16,679 bases of DNA from CAZSVE01 sp964610175 (GTDB lineage: Bacteria > Pseudomonadota > Gammaproteobacteria > HK1), in the NCBI GenBank assembly GCA_964610175.1, contig CAZSVE010000069.1, forward strand, positions 1-16,679. The letters are read 5' to 3'. A program made the translations under genes and the position numbers. Shown in pieces: positions 8,613 through 14,916 of this stretch; within the stretch, counting starts at the first letter, position 1, and each line of letters begins with the position of its first letter. The notes under the pieces were generated by a model. The model saw nothing but the letters and a program-made list of their open reading frames with translations, made no database searches and was not told the DNA's origin.

Positions 8613-9935
8613 ATGCAGCAGAATAAACCTGTAGTTTGGACAGTGTTAAGTTATGGCTATACGTCGGACAGAAGGCCGAAGAGGCCGGAAGCATCAGTGT
8701 GGACAGAACGCATGTTGGCAGCCCTGGGAAACGGGGTGAAAGGAGGCAAATGGTATAGTCTGATGGACAAGGTATATTCCCTGAAGACACTACGAATTGC
8801 ATGGCAGTTGGTATGGAGGAATCAAGGAGCGGCGGAGATAGACCACATCAGTATTGAGCGATTCGAGGGGAAATCGGAGCAGTACCTTGAGGAATTGCAC
8901 GAATCTCTGAAGACACAAACGTACCAACCGGAGGCGGTAAAACGGGTATATATCCCAAAAAGCGATGGTAAACAGCGCCCATTGGGAATACCCACGGTCA
9001 AGGACCGGATAGTACAGGCAGCGGTGAAGATGGTCATTGAGCCGATATTCGAGAAAGAATTTCTGCCGATGAGCTATGGATTCAGGCCGAACAGAGGTTG
9101 TAAGGATGCGTTGCGAGAGGTCGATGGATACATCAAGGCAGGTTACACCTTTGTGGTGGATGCCGACCTGAAGAGTTACTTCGACACCATACCACACGAT
9201 CTACTCATGGAGCAGGTGGAACAGCGCATCAGCGATGGCGAGCTATTGAATGTTATTCGCTTGTTTCTGGAACAGGAAGTGATGGATGGCATGGAACGCT
9301 GGACACCGACAGGCGGAACACCACAGGGGGCAGTGTTAAGCCCATTGTTGGCAAACATTTATCTGCATCCGTTGGATAAATTGGTGACGGATGCGGGGAT
9401 GAAGATGGTTCGTTACGCCGACGACTTTGTGATTCTGTGCGGAAACAAGACGCAGGCCGAAGAAGCATTACGGCTTGTGCGGGAATGGACAGAGGGTAAT
9501 GGATTGACACTCCACCCGGACAAAACTCATCTGGGAGACTGTAGCCAACGAGGCCAAGGGTTTGAATTTCTTGGTTATCGGTTTGAGGCGGGCAGACGAT
9601 GGATACGCCGTAAAAGTATCAAGGCCTTGCGAGAGAAAGTCCGGGGAAAGACCAAGCGCGGCCGTAGTGGGAACATGGGATACATAATCGAGGAGGAATT
9701 AAATCCCATGTTGAGAGGCTGGTTCAACTATTTCAAACACGCCTACCGCACGGAATATAGGGCGATAGACGGATTTATCCGTCGTCGCTTACGGGCCATT
9801 CTACTGCGTCATAACAAACGCAAGGGTCTGGGAATAACCCTGGACGCCCACTGCCAATGGACGAATGCCTACTTCGCGGAACTCGGGCTTTTCACCATGC
9901 ATGAAGCCCGGGTATTAGCGTGCCGACCTCGATGA
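8613..9935 (+). CDS. ltrA: Group II intron-encoded reverse transcriptase/maturase
   Basis: Helps the host intron RNA fold and splice, and copies it into DNA during retromobility. The reverse transcriptase blocks appear in order: IPKSDGKQRPLGIPTVKDRI (RT1-2), FRPNRGCKDAL, FVVDADLKSYFDTIPHDLL (RT3), GGTPQGAVLSPLLANIYLHP (RT4), and the catalytic VRYADDFVIL (RT5). FEFLGYRF follows. The maturase (domain X) segment is LNPMLRGWFNYFKHAYRTEY. The protein ends near GLFTMHEARVLACRPR with no HNH endonuclease motif. The frame can start at GTG 8598, but ATG 8613 has AAGGA 7 nt upstream and gives 440 residues, the usual length for the endonuclease-less types. The catalytic residues are intact, so the intron could still be active. 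Intron class is not assigned here. Confidence 0.95.
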   Translation: MQQNKPVVWTVLSYGYTSDRRPKRPEASVWTERMLAALGNGVKGGKWYSLMDKVYSLKTLRIAWQLVWRNQGAAEIDHISIERFEGKSEQYLEELHESLKTQTYQPEAVKRVYIPKSDGKQRPLGIPTVKDRIVQAAVKMVIEPIFEKEFLPMSYGFRPNRGCKDALREVDGYIKAGYTFVVDADLKSYFDTIPHDLLMEQVEQRISDGELLNVIRLFLEQEVMDGMERWTPTGGTPQGAVLSPLLANIYLHPLDKLVTDAGMKMVRYADDFVILCGNKTQAEEALRLVREWTEGNGLTLHPDKTHLGDCSQRGQGFEFLGYRFEAGRRWIRRKSIKALREKVRGKTKRGRSGNMGYIIEEELNPMLRGWFNYFKHAYRTEYRAIDGFIRRRLRAILLRHNKRKGLGITLDAHCQWTNAYFAELGLFTMHEARVLACRPR

Positions 9936-9952
9936 AGAAACTGTCGACTGGA

Positions 9953-9985
9953 GAGCCGTGTGCGGGAAAACCGCACGCACGGTTC
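9953..9985 (+). ncRNA. Group II intron domain V (catalytic hairpin)
   Basis: GAGCCGTG pairs with CACGGTTC, and TGCGG with CCGCA, closing a GAAAA-type loop, with a two-base CG bulge on the 3' side. The AGC triad of the active site is in the first strand. This is the canonical 33-34 nt domain V. Domain VI follows at about 9992-10020. Confidence 0.9.
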
Positions 9986-10151
9986 GGAGGGAGGGGCGGG
10001 CTAAAACCCGTCCCTACCCCTATAGCCGCCAGGGACGGCAACCGAACAGTAGCATTTGCGTCAAGTGGAATGCAGAAGGCTGTTACCTCGATTGCACGCT
10101 TTTTCGAAACTCGATCCATCCGCAACAACTTTGCGCAATGAAAAGATCCTA

Positions 10152-10164
10152 GTGGCTTTGCCAC
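10152..10164 (+). repeat. Short hairpin downstream of the intron
   Basis: GTGGC-TTT-GCCAC, 5-bp perfect stem, 3-nt loop. It lies in the 200-nt gene-free stretch 10024-10223, in which I see nothing else apart from the end of the glycosyltransferase gene. Confidence 0.35.
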
Positions 10165-10223
10165 GGAAGCGATATGGCCCCGTTGCGCGGCTGTACGGGC
10201 AAAAACATGAAGGCCTGTGAAGT

Positions 10224-11318
10224 TCATCTTCGAATTCGAAGATGTCTCATCAACAAATATAAAAAGTAATCGATAACTTTACCAAGGACCGGTACGCACC
10301 TCGTAAAATGAATCACCGTAAAACCAAATTTAGTGAATTTCTCTCTAAACCCTTGTTTCCATAACTTATTCGGTCTCCATCCTTGCCATGGCGTTCTATC
10401 CAGGAAATCGAACCACATTGTGTAACCAAGGCGTTGTCGACATCCATGCCAGGGTTTTGGAACCCCTGTATAGTGGATAATATCAGGCGATCCTTCTTCT
10501 GCCTGGTTGACATAAGCTTGTTCAAGATAGTAGCGCGTAAATATCTTGTATGAGTCAGGTGTGTTCCATGATTGGGGCAGATAAAATACCTTTTTTTTGA
10601 AAATCAGATTCAATACATCTTGATCGAAATAATAAAACTTCTGTTCGCTTCTCAGAATAGAAAAAGCTTTTTCGGTAAAATTGTCTCTGTAGATCTTTCC
10701 CAATTTGTTCATGATTATTACACCCGCATTGAAATATGTTCTTTCCAAAACCATATTCACAATAGTTCTGTTCCGAAAGATCTCATCGATCACATATCTT
10801 TGCATCCGCGATGCCATCTATATAATAAGTATTTTCCTCTCTGCAAGCAGCAAGTTGATAATCACCGATGTCGATTTCCCATAATTCCACAATATCTCCT
10901 TGGATGAGCAAATCTCCATCCAGATAAATGATCTTATCATATTGTCTATAAAACAATTCCGGAATATATAATCGCGCCAAAACGGCTGGGCCAAGATGTG
11001 AGGTGGTTGGGATAAGATAGCTGTCTTTGTCGCGTGCGAACCTATGCGGCATCAATCTTGTTATTTCAATAGGGACAAAAGAAACAGTTACGTCTTTCTT
11101 TGGTTCGGTCGATTCACAGACCATCTTTAACTTTTGTTTGTTTTCTTTGCTTATCTCCAAATCCAGAACATAAATTTGCAGGGAATATTCAGCGCTATTC
11201 CGCGCTTTTCCACTGAACCCGGTTATCGAAGATAGCAACATGACAGCCAGCGGCATAGAAAAATCATCATCCGCCGCTGTCACAATCGGTATTATTTTTT
11301 TGTGCCCGAGAATCGCAT
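10224..11318 (-). pseudogene. Family 8 glycosyltransferase, one clear and one probable frameshift
   Basis: Transfers a sugar (often Glc or Gal) from a nucleotide-sugar donor, usually onto lipopolysaccharide or another surface glycan. The GT8 signature is plain: KIIPIVTAADDDFSMPLAVM at the N-terminus, the metal-binding DXD in IIYLDGDLLIQGDI, YFNAGVIIMN, FDQDVLN, and HYTGVPKPWH near the C-terminus. The frame breaks at three A (plus strand TTT, 10799-10801). The upstream frame stops after DAKICDR, while the shifted frame continues RYVIDEIFRNRT. A second probable break is at seven A (plus strand T at 11295-11301): ATG 11318 has GGAG 5 nt upstream and reads MRFSGTKK, then a stop; one extra A would join it to KIIPIV. 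Without it only a TTG at 11331 can start the frame. The two changes cancel in length (about 364 residues). Either a pseudogene or homopolymer errors. Confidence 0.85.
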
Positions 11319-11333
11319 AACTGCTCCCCAATC

Positions 11334-11515
11334 CGGCCTGGCCGGAACCAAAAATCTTTCTATTTCAACTACGTCTGTCATTTCGACCGCGGGGAGAAAT
11401 CTTCAAGGTTGAGATAGATTCAGCGCTCGAGATTTCTCGCTTCGCTCGAAATGACATCATTTTCTAAATTTTTCGATCGTTTTGTCGAAGATTTTCCGGG
11501 TAACGGATTGATATG
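11334..11515 (+). repeat. Second dispersed repeat family, copy 2, carrying a nested MITE-like element
   Basis: Outer blocks CGGCCTGGCCGGAACCAAA (11334-11352) and AAGATTTTCCGGG...GATTGATATGT (11488-11515) match the copy at 7724-7829. The interior differs and contains the inverted repeat at 11376-11456. The copy starts immediately upstream of the glycosyltransferase gene. Confidence 0.5.
11376..11456. repeat. MITE-like inverted repeat
   Basis: The left arm TGTCATTTCGACCGCGGGGA + GAAATCT (11376-11402) pairs with the right arm AGATTTCTCGCTTCGCTCGA + AATGACA (11430-11456), 27 nt each with about four mismatches. Palindromes with TGTCATTTCGA...GAGAAATCT ends are a familiar non-coding intergenic repeat type in many bacteria. 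There is no room for a transposase. Confidence 0.7.
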
Positions 11516-11574
11516 TTTTAGACAAGAACTGTGCCAGAAAGGAAATTTTCTGGCACAGTTCTTGTCTAAAACAT
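11513..11574. repeat. Perfect palindrome with 28-bp arms
   Basis: The left arm (11513-11540) begins ATGTTTTAGACAAGAACTGT and ends GCCAGAAA. The right arm (11547-11574) is its exact reverse complement, and only six bases (GGAAAT) separate them. There is no T-run after it and no gene ending nearby, so it is not an ordinary terminator. It may be a minimal MITE, or two terminal inverted repeats of an insertion sequence left abutting after loss of the interior. Confidence 0.85.
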
Positions 11575-11575
11575 C

Positions 11576-11629
11576 AGACTTTGTGTTTTAACACTTTTAA
11601 GTTACGCAGCAAGTTAAAACATGAAGTCT
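11576..11629. repeat. Imperfect inverted repeat next to the long palindrome
   Basis: AGACTTTGTGTTTTAAC (11576-11592) pairs with GTTAAAACATGAAGTCT (11613-11629), 15 of 17 positions, across 20 nt. It starts one base after the preceding palindrome. Function unknown. Confidence 0.55.
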
Positions 11630-11682
11630 AATAGACTGGTGAAAAAAACATTTGCCTCCTCGAATTTTTGTCCCCTGTAGGG

Positions 11683-11742
11683 AACGCCCTCCGTGGCGTT
11701 TCGTGGATTGGCGCAATTTTACGGAACGCCACGGAGGGCGTT
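11683..11742. repeat. Nested palindromic repeat (REP-like)
   Basis: AACGCCCTCCGTGGCGTT (11683-11700) and its exact reverse complement AACGCCACGGAGGGCGTT (11725-11742) flank 24 nt. Each 18-bp arm also carries its own AACGCC/GGCGTT stem, so the DNA can form either one long hairpin or two small ones. Confidence 0.75.
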
Positions 11743-11778
11743 TTCTACACGCATTCGCAAATGACAAACTCTTTCCGT

Positions 11779-11859
11779 TCGCTCTCGAGCTCCGGCTCGG
11801 GAGCGAAATCCGGAAGCGATAGCTTCCGGGAAAGTGTTCCTGCGCTTGCGATTGGGAAC
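11779..11859. repeat. Cluster of three further hairpins
   Basis: TCGCTCTCGAGC pairs with GCTCGGGAGCGA (11779-11806, one mismatch). CCGGAAGC-GATA-GCTTCCGG (11810-11829) is perfect. GTTCC...GGAAC (11836-11859) encloses a GCGC-rich loop. Together with the preceding nested repeat these fill a non-coding stretch of about 200 nt. Open frames across them are by-products of the palindromes. Confidence 0.6.
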
Positions 11860-11964
11860 CAGCGGAAGTCCTTTTTGGTTTCGGCTACGCCGGGTTGGGT
11901 ATCGGGGAAACAAAGCCTCCATGGCTTTTTTCCCAAAGGCGCAAAATACCGCCTCGTTAGTTTT

Positions 11965-12073
11965 GTTTATTTCCCGCTCAGCTTGACAAGCTGATCAAGT
12001 TCTACAGGCATCAATTTCGTTTTACTAAATCTCAATCATGCTTTGTCGGTTCGAGCACAAGCTTCGCTAGCTT
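11965..12073 (+). repeat. Dispersed repeat, first unit of tandem pair 1
   Basis: Runs from GTTTATTTCCCGCTCAGCTT to CAAGCTTCGCTAG and includes TCAATCATGCTTTGTCGGTT. The next unit follows head-to-tail with a period of 109 nt. The DNA before it (from about 11898, TATCGGGGAAACAAA) resembles the upstream block of the extended copies. Confidence 0.75.
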
Positions 12074-12180
12074 GTTTATTTCCCGCTCGGCTTTGCAAAT
12101 GAGTCGCCATTTTACAAAACAATAATTCGGCCCGATGCAGAATCACGCCTCATCGGTTCGAGTACAGGCTTCGCTAGTGA
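12074..12180 (+). repeat. Dispersed repeat, second unit of tandem pair 1
   Basis: Starts GTTTATTTCCCGCTCGGCTT and ends CAGGCTTCGCTAGTG, with a more diverged middle. The 12181-12300 stretch that follows is A/T-rich spacer ahead of higB with no other gene. Confidence 0.75.
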
Positions 12181-12300
12181 GCAAAAAATCCGCACCTTTT
12201 GCTGCTTTGGTTGGTGATTTTCGTTTTCCTGTCATATCGATCTCTCAGCTTGGTCCGCTCTCGGCCTGGCTCTGTCAACCCTAGCTCAGTATTTGCTTAT

Positions 12301-12317
12301 AACACGAATACCGTGTT
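12301..12317 (+). promoter_or_regulatory. Candidate operator of the higBA locus
   Basis: AACACG-AATAC-CGTGTT is a 6-bp inverted repeat 12 nt before the higB start. TTATAAC just upstream could be a -10 box. HigA antitoxins usually repress their own promoter by binding such a palindrome. No binding evidence exists here beyond position and symmetry. Confidence 0.5.
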
Positions 12318-12328
12318 ACCGTGACACC

Positions 12329-12629
12329 ATGATTGTTTCATTCAGGGACAGCGCTACCGAAGATATCTTCCACGGTAAAAGTTCCAAGGCTGCCCGGAGA
12401 ACATGTCCGCGAATGCTGTGGCGTGTGGTCGCGCGCAAGCTGGAGCAACTGGATTCGGTGGTTACCTTGGATTGATCTCAGGGCTCCTCCCGGTAATAGG
12501 CTGGAACTACTATCAGGAGACAGGAAGGGCCAACATTGCATCCGAGTCAACGAGCAATATCGAATCTGCTTTCAATGGACGGAGGCAGGCCCGGATAGAG
12601 TAGAAGTAACCGACTATCACCAATCTTGA
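12329..12629 (+). pseudogene. higB: HigB/RelE-family toxin with a frameshift
   Basis: Toxin of the HigB family, a ribosome-dependent mRNA endonuclease. From ATG 12329 the frame reads MIVSFRDSATEDIFHGKSSK, AARRTCPRMLWRVVARKLEQ, LDSVVTLD and then a stop (TGA 12473). The next frame continues at once with DLRAPPGNRLELLSGDRKGQ and ends RVEVTDYHQS at 12629. The join corresponds to the LDDLRVPPGNRLE region of intact family members. Removing one T at 12472-12473 restores a 99-residue protein of normal length. As read, the product loses its C-terminal half, including the conserved GNRLE and RICFQW segments, and should be inactive. The toxin-first order with HigA downstream is normal; the 229-nt gap is not, since these genes usually lie within about 20 nt. 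Confidence 0.85.
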
Positions 12630-12636
12630 CTGATTT

Positions 12637-12741
12637 GTTTATTTCCCGCTCAGGTTCGCAAATACGTCAAGTTTTACAGAACAGCAATTTTGTTTTACCG
12701 ATGCATGAATCACGCTTTGTCGGCCTGGGATGAAGCCAGTT
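12637..12741 (+). repeat. Dispersed repeat, first unit of tandem pair 2 (between higB and higA)
   Basis: Starts GTTTATTTCCCGCTCAGGTT only 7 nt after the higB stop codon, includes GAATCACGCTTTGTCGG, and has a diverged end (GGGATGAAGCCAGTT). The next unit follows with a period of 105 nt. Confidence 0.75.
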
Positions 12742-12850
12742 GTTTATTTCACGCTCATCTTCACAATTGAATCGGGCCTTACAAGGCGCTGATTTCGCCT
12801 TAACCGATACTCAATCACGCTTTGTCGGTTCGAGCACAAACTTCACTAGA
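12742..12850 (+). repeat. Dispersed repeat, second unit of tandem pair 2
   Basis: Starts GTTTATTTCACGCTCATCTT, contains TACAAGGCGCTGATTTCGCC and CAATCACGCTTTGTCGGTTC, and ends ACAAACTTCACTAGAGG. The last bases (AGAGG) appear to serve as the ribosome binding site of higA, 7 nt from its ATG. Confidence 0.75.
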
Positions 12851-12858
12851 GGTTCATC

Positions 12859-13206
12859 ATGATTCGAGTTCCAACGAACAGGACGCCCATCCACCCCGGG
12901 GAAATGCTGGTGGAGGAATTTCTTATTCCCATGCGGATTACGCAACGGGATCTGGCCAATGCAATCCATGTGCCCTACCAAAGGGTCAATGAACTCGTGA
13001 ATGGAAAGCGAGGTATAACGCCCAGTACGGCATTACGTCTTGGGCGATTTTTCGGCGTATCGGCGGATTTCTGGTTGAACCTGCAAATAAGATGGGATCT
13101 CCATAAAGCGCAGTCCGCGGAAAGGGCCGATCTGGAAACCATCGAGGATTATCGTCACCTTCGAAAGTCACGGGACAGGACCGACTTCTCCGCACAGCCC
13201 GCTTAG
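12859..13206 (+). CDS. higA: HigA-family antitoxin (XRE helix-turn-helix)
   Basis: Neutralises HigB and represses the locus. A 115-residue protein with the family start TPIHPGEMLVEEFLIP, the helix-turn-helix ITQRDLANAIHVPYQRVNEL, then VNGKRGITPSTALRLGRFFG and the typical SADFWLNLQIRWDLH (helix after the HTH). The C-terminal 20 residues (KSRDRTDFSAQPA) are not typical and make it a little longer than average. The start at 12859 has AGAGG 7 nt upstream, inside the end of the tandem repeat. It is intact although its partner toxin is frameshifted, which fits the rule that an antitoxin can outlive its toxin. It now lies 229 nt from higB, so it may need its own promoter. Confidence 0.92.
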   Translation: MIRVPTNRTPIHPGEMLVEEFLIPMRITQRDLANAIHVPYQRVNELVNGKRGITPSTALRLGRFFGVSADFWLNLQIRWDLHKAQSAERADLETIEDYRHLRKSRDRTDFSAQPA

Positions 13207-13357
13207 CGCGACCACTGGCCGCAACCAAAATCTGCAAAAACAACCTCTTCGACCACACCCGAACATTCGCGCGGTCATGTCGATTGTCGAGGAGGAATTG
13301 CATAGCGGCAGGATGCCATCATGTCCTTACGAGCAATCGGTACTGCCGGATGACCAA

Positions 13358-13465
13358 CCAGCGAAGCTTCGCCTCAAACCGAGCAAGGCATGATTGATTA
13401 TCGGCAAGGCGGAATCAGCACCTTGTAACACTCGATCCGATTGTGAAGCCGAGCGGGAAATAAAC
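13358..13465 (-). repeat. Dispersed repeat, inverted copy
   Basis: On the minus strand it runs GTTTATTTCCCGCTCGGCTT ... TTCCGCCTTGCCGATAATCA ... GGCGAAGCTTCGCTGG. By eye it is the closest relative of the copy at 2333-2440. It is the only copy in this orientation in the window and forms a divergent pair with the copy at 13708. Between higA and this copy (13207-13357) I recognise no gene. Confidence 0.8.
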
Positions 13466-13619
13466 AAAGTAAACCTCGGTTTATCCGGTATAATCCAGGG
13501 CAAAGGTATACTCCATTTAGCAAGTAGAAATGACTTTGTCTTTCGTTTTCGCAAAGATCACAAAATCGTGTTTCGCGTCATGAAGGCTACAATTCCAATG
13601 ACCAGTTTGTTCAACTTGT

Positions 13620-13831
13620 TTAAGTATCGGAAAAACAAAAATCCCGAGAGAACCGCTGGGTACGCCAAGACCCACCCCGTTTCAGCCTTGGCGCGAAGCG
13701 CTAACATGTTCATTTCCCGCTCGGCTTCACAATCGGATCGAGTTTTACAAGGCGCCAATTTTGCGTTACTAATAATTTTGCTTTATTAATACGGGGTCAT
13801 GCTTTGTCGATCCGAGCACAAGCTTCGCCAG
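13620..13831 (+). repeat. Dispersed repeat, extended copy upstream of mltB
   Basis: The core at 13708-13831 starts GTTCATTTCCCGCTCGGCTT, includes ATCGGATCGAGTTTTACAAG, and ends AGCACAAGCTTCGCCAG; it carries about 15 extra bases in the middle. The preceding block (TATCGGAAAAACAAAAATC, then GGCGCGAAGCGCTAA) matches that before the copy at 2333. It ends 39 nt before the mltB start, so any mltB promoter must lie in or just after the repeat. Confidence 0.75.
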
Positions 13832-13869
13832 GTAAACTTGCAAGCCCATCCGAAGAAGGAATAATCACG

Positions 13870-14877
13870 ATGCCACGTCTATCCGTTGCAATGGCGATAT
13901 TGCTTGCGGCAATCTCGTTGTTACCGCCCTCCATATCTCTTGCCAATGATGCCCCGGAATTATTGAAGAACACCGAGGTGCGTCGATTCATCCACGAGAT
14001 GGAAACGCGACACGACTACGCCCACGATCGCTTGGTGGCGTTGATGGGAAAGGTCCGCATCGTGCCGGCTTTGCTGAAGCCCTCGAAGCCCGCGGAAGCG
14101 CTTCCATGGCATAGATATCGATTGATCTTCCTCACCAAACATCGCATCGACGCAGGTGTGCGATTTTGGCAAGAACACAAAGATACCTTGGAACGCGCCG
14201 AGACGATCCACGGCGTTCCATCCGAGATCATCGTGGCCATCCTGGGCGTCGAGAGCTACTTCGGCAAACACAAGGGTAAATATCCGGTATTGAATTCCCT
14301 GGCGACACTCGGGTTCTATGGTACGAGACGAAAGAGTTTCTTCTTGAGAGAGCTGGAGCATTTCCTGCTGCTGATAAGGGAAGAGAAGGGATTCGATCCC
14401 CATGGATTGAAGGGATCCTATGCCGGCGCCATGGGTTTCCCGCAATTCATATCGAGCAGTTATCGCCGATACGCGGTAGACTTCGATGGCGATGGTAATC
14501 GAGACCTGATCGGGAGTATCAGTGATGCCATCGGTAGCGCAGCCAACTTCCTGGCGGAGCACGGGTGGCGTAGAGGTGGCGGAATCGCGACTCCGGCGAA
14601 ATCCACGGATGATGCCGGGGCTCGAAGACTGCTCGAAAAAGGGGTCAAGCCCCACATCGCGTCCTCGGCATTGAAAGACCATGGTGTAATCATCGATGAA
14701 GAAATACCCCTCGATGAGCGGGTATCGTTGTTCAAGTTGAAAACGAAGACCGGCTCCGAATATTGGGTAGGACGCAGGAATTTTCATACCATTACGCTCT
14801 ATAATCATTCCAAGCTGTATGCCATGGCGGTGTATCAGCTTGCCAAGGCTATTCGGGAACGGTATCGGAGCAAATAA
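13870..14877 (+). CDS. mltB: Lytic murein transglycosylase, MltB family
   Basis: Cleaves the MurNAc-GlcNAc bond of peptidoglycan, forming 1,6-anhydro ends, in the periplasm. A signal peptide MPRLSVAMAILLAAISLLPP with likely cleavage near Ala25 is present, and no lipobox Cys, so this looks soluble rather than a lipoprotein like the E. coli enzyme. Family blocks are HGVPSEIIVAILGVESYFGK with the catalytic Glu at residue 128, then KYPVLNSLATLGFYGTRRK, GSYAGAMGFPQFISSSYRRY, AVDFDGDGNRDL, and the C-terminal NFHTITLYNHSKLYAMAVYQ. The length of 335 residues is normal. The frame is open further up to 13804, but ATG 13870 has GAAGGA about 9 nt upstream and directly begins the signal peptide. The gene ends 39 nt before rlpA; mltB and rlpA are neighbours in many gammaproteobacteria. 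Confidence 0.95.
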   Translation: MPRLSVAMAILLAAISLLPPSISLANDAPELLKNTEVRRFIHEMETRHDYAHDRLVALMGKVRIVPALLKPSKPAEALPWHRYRLIFLTKHRIDAGVRFWQEHKDTLERAETIHGVPSEIIVAILGVESYFGKHKGKYPVLNSLATLGFYGTRRKSFFLRELEHFLLLIREEKGFDPHGLKGSYAGAMGFPQFISSSYRRYAVDFDGDGNRDLIGSISDAIGSAANFLAEHGWRRGGGIATPAKSTDDAGARRLLEKGVKPHIASSALKDHGVIIDEEIPLDERVSLFKLKTKTGSEYWVGRRNFHTITLYNHSKLYAMAVYQLAKAIRERYRSK

Positions 14878-14916
14878 CCGGTATCGGGTCCTTCGGCAGG
14901 AGACGGCTGTATTCAC

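Larger units (their letters stand above)
8052..10023 (+). mobile_element. Complete group II intron
   Basis: The 5' end GTGCGCCCG fits the conserved GUGYG start. It is followed by domain I-like sequence with familiar blocks (GGTGGAAGTCC, CTCCGTAGCTGAAAGTAACT, GCAACTGTAAGCGAACTGGC). The reverse transcriptase lies in domain IV. Near the 3' end are domain V (9953-9985) and domain VI, a GGGGCGGG/CCCGTCCC hairpin. Domain VI carries a candidate branch-point A at 10016, 7 nt before the proposed 3' end CCCCTAT at 10023. About 1,972 nt in total. All parts needed for splicing and mobility are visible except an endonuclease domain in the protein, so it may use a replication-linked or hairpin-directed route. 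The plus-strand insertion does not interrupt a recognisable gene. Confidence 0.9.

Noticed and set aside
9892..10227. 111-codon minus-strand frame over the intron 3' end
   Set aside because: Spans domain V and VI of the group II intron and the flank; no conserved protein features.
11584..11621. TTTTAAC...GTTAAAA as an integron attC site
   Set aside because: The ends resemble attC core sites, but the spacing is far too short, the first base does not fit, and no integrase or cassette is nearby.
11668..11994. 108-codon open frame in the hairpin cluster
   Set aside because: Lies entirely in inverted repeats and runs into the dispersed repeat; composition (Ser/Gly-rich) reflects the palindromes.
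12040..12060. GGTTCGAGCAC in the dispersed repeat as a tRNA T-arm
   Set aside because: Only the T-loop-like string is present; no acceptor stem, D-arm or anticodon arm can be built around it.
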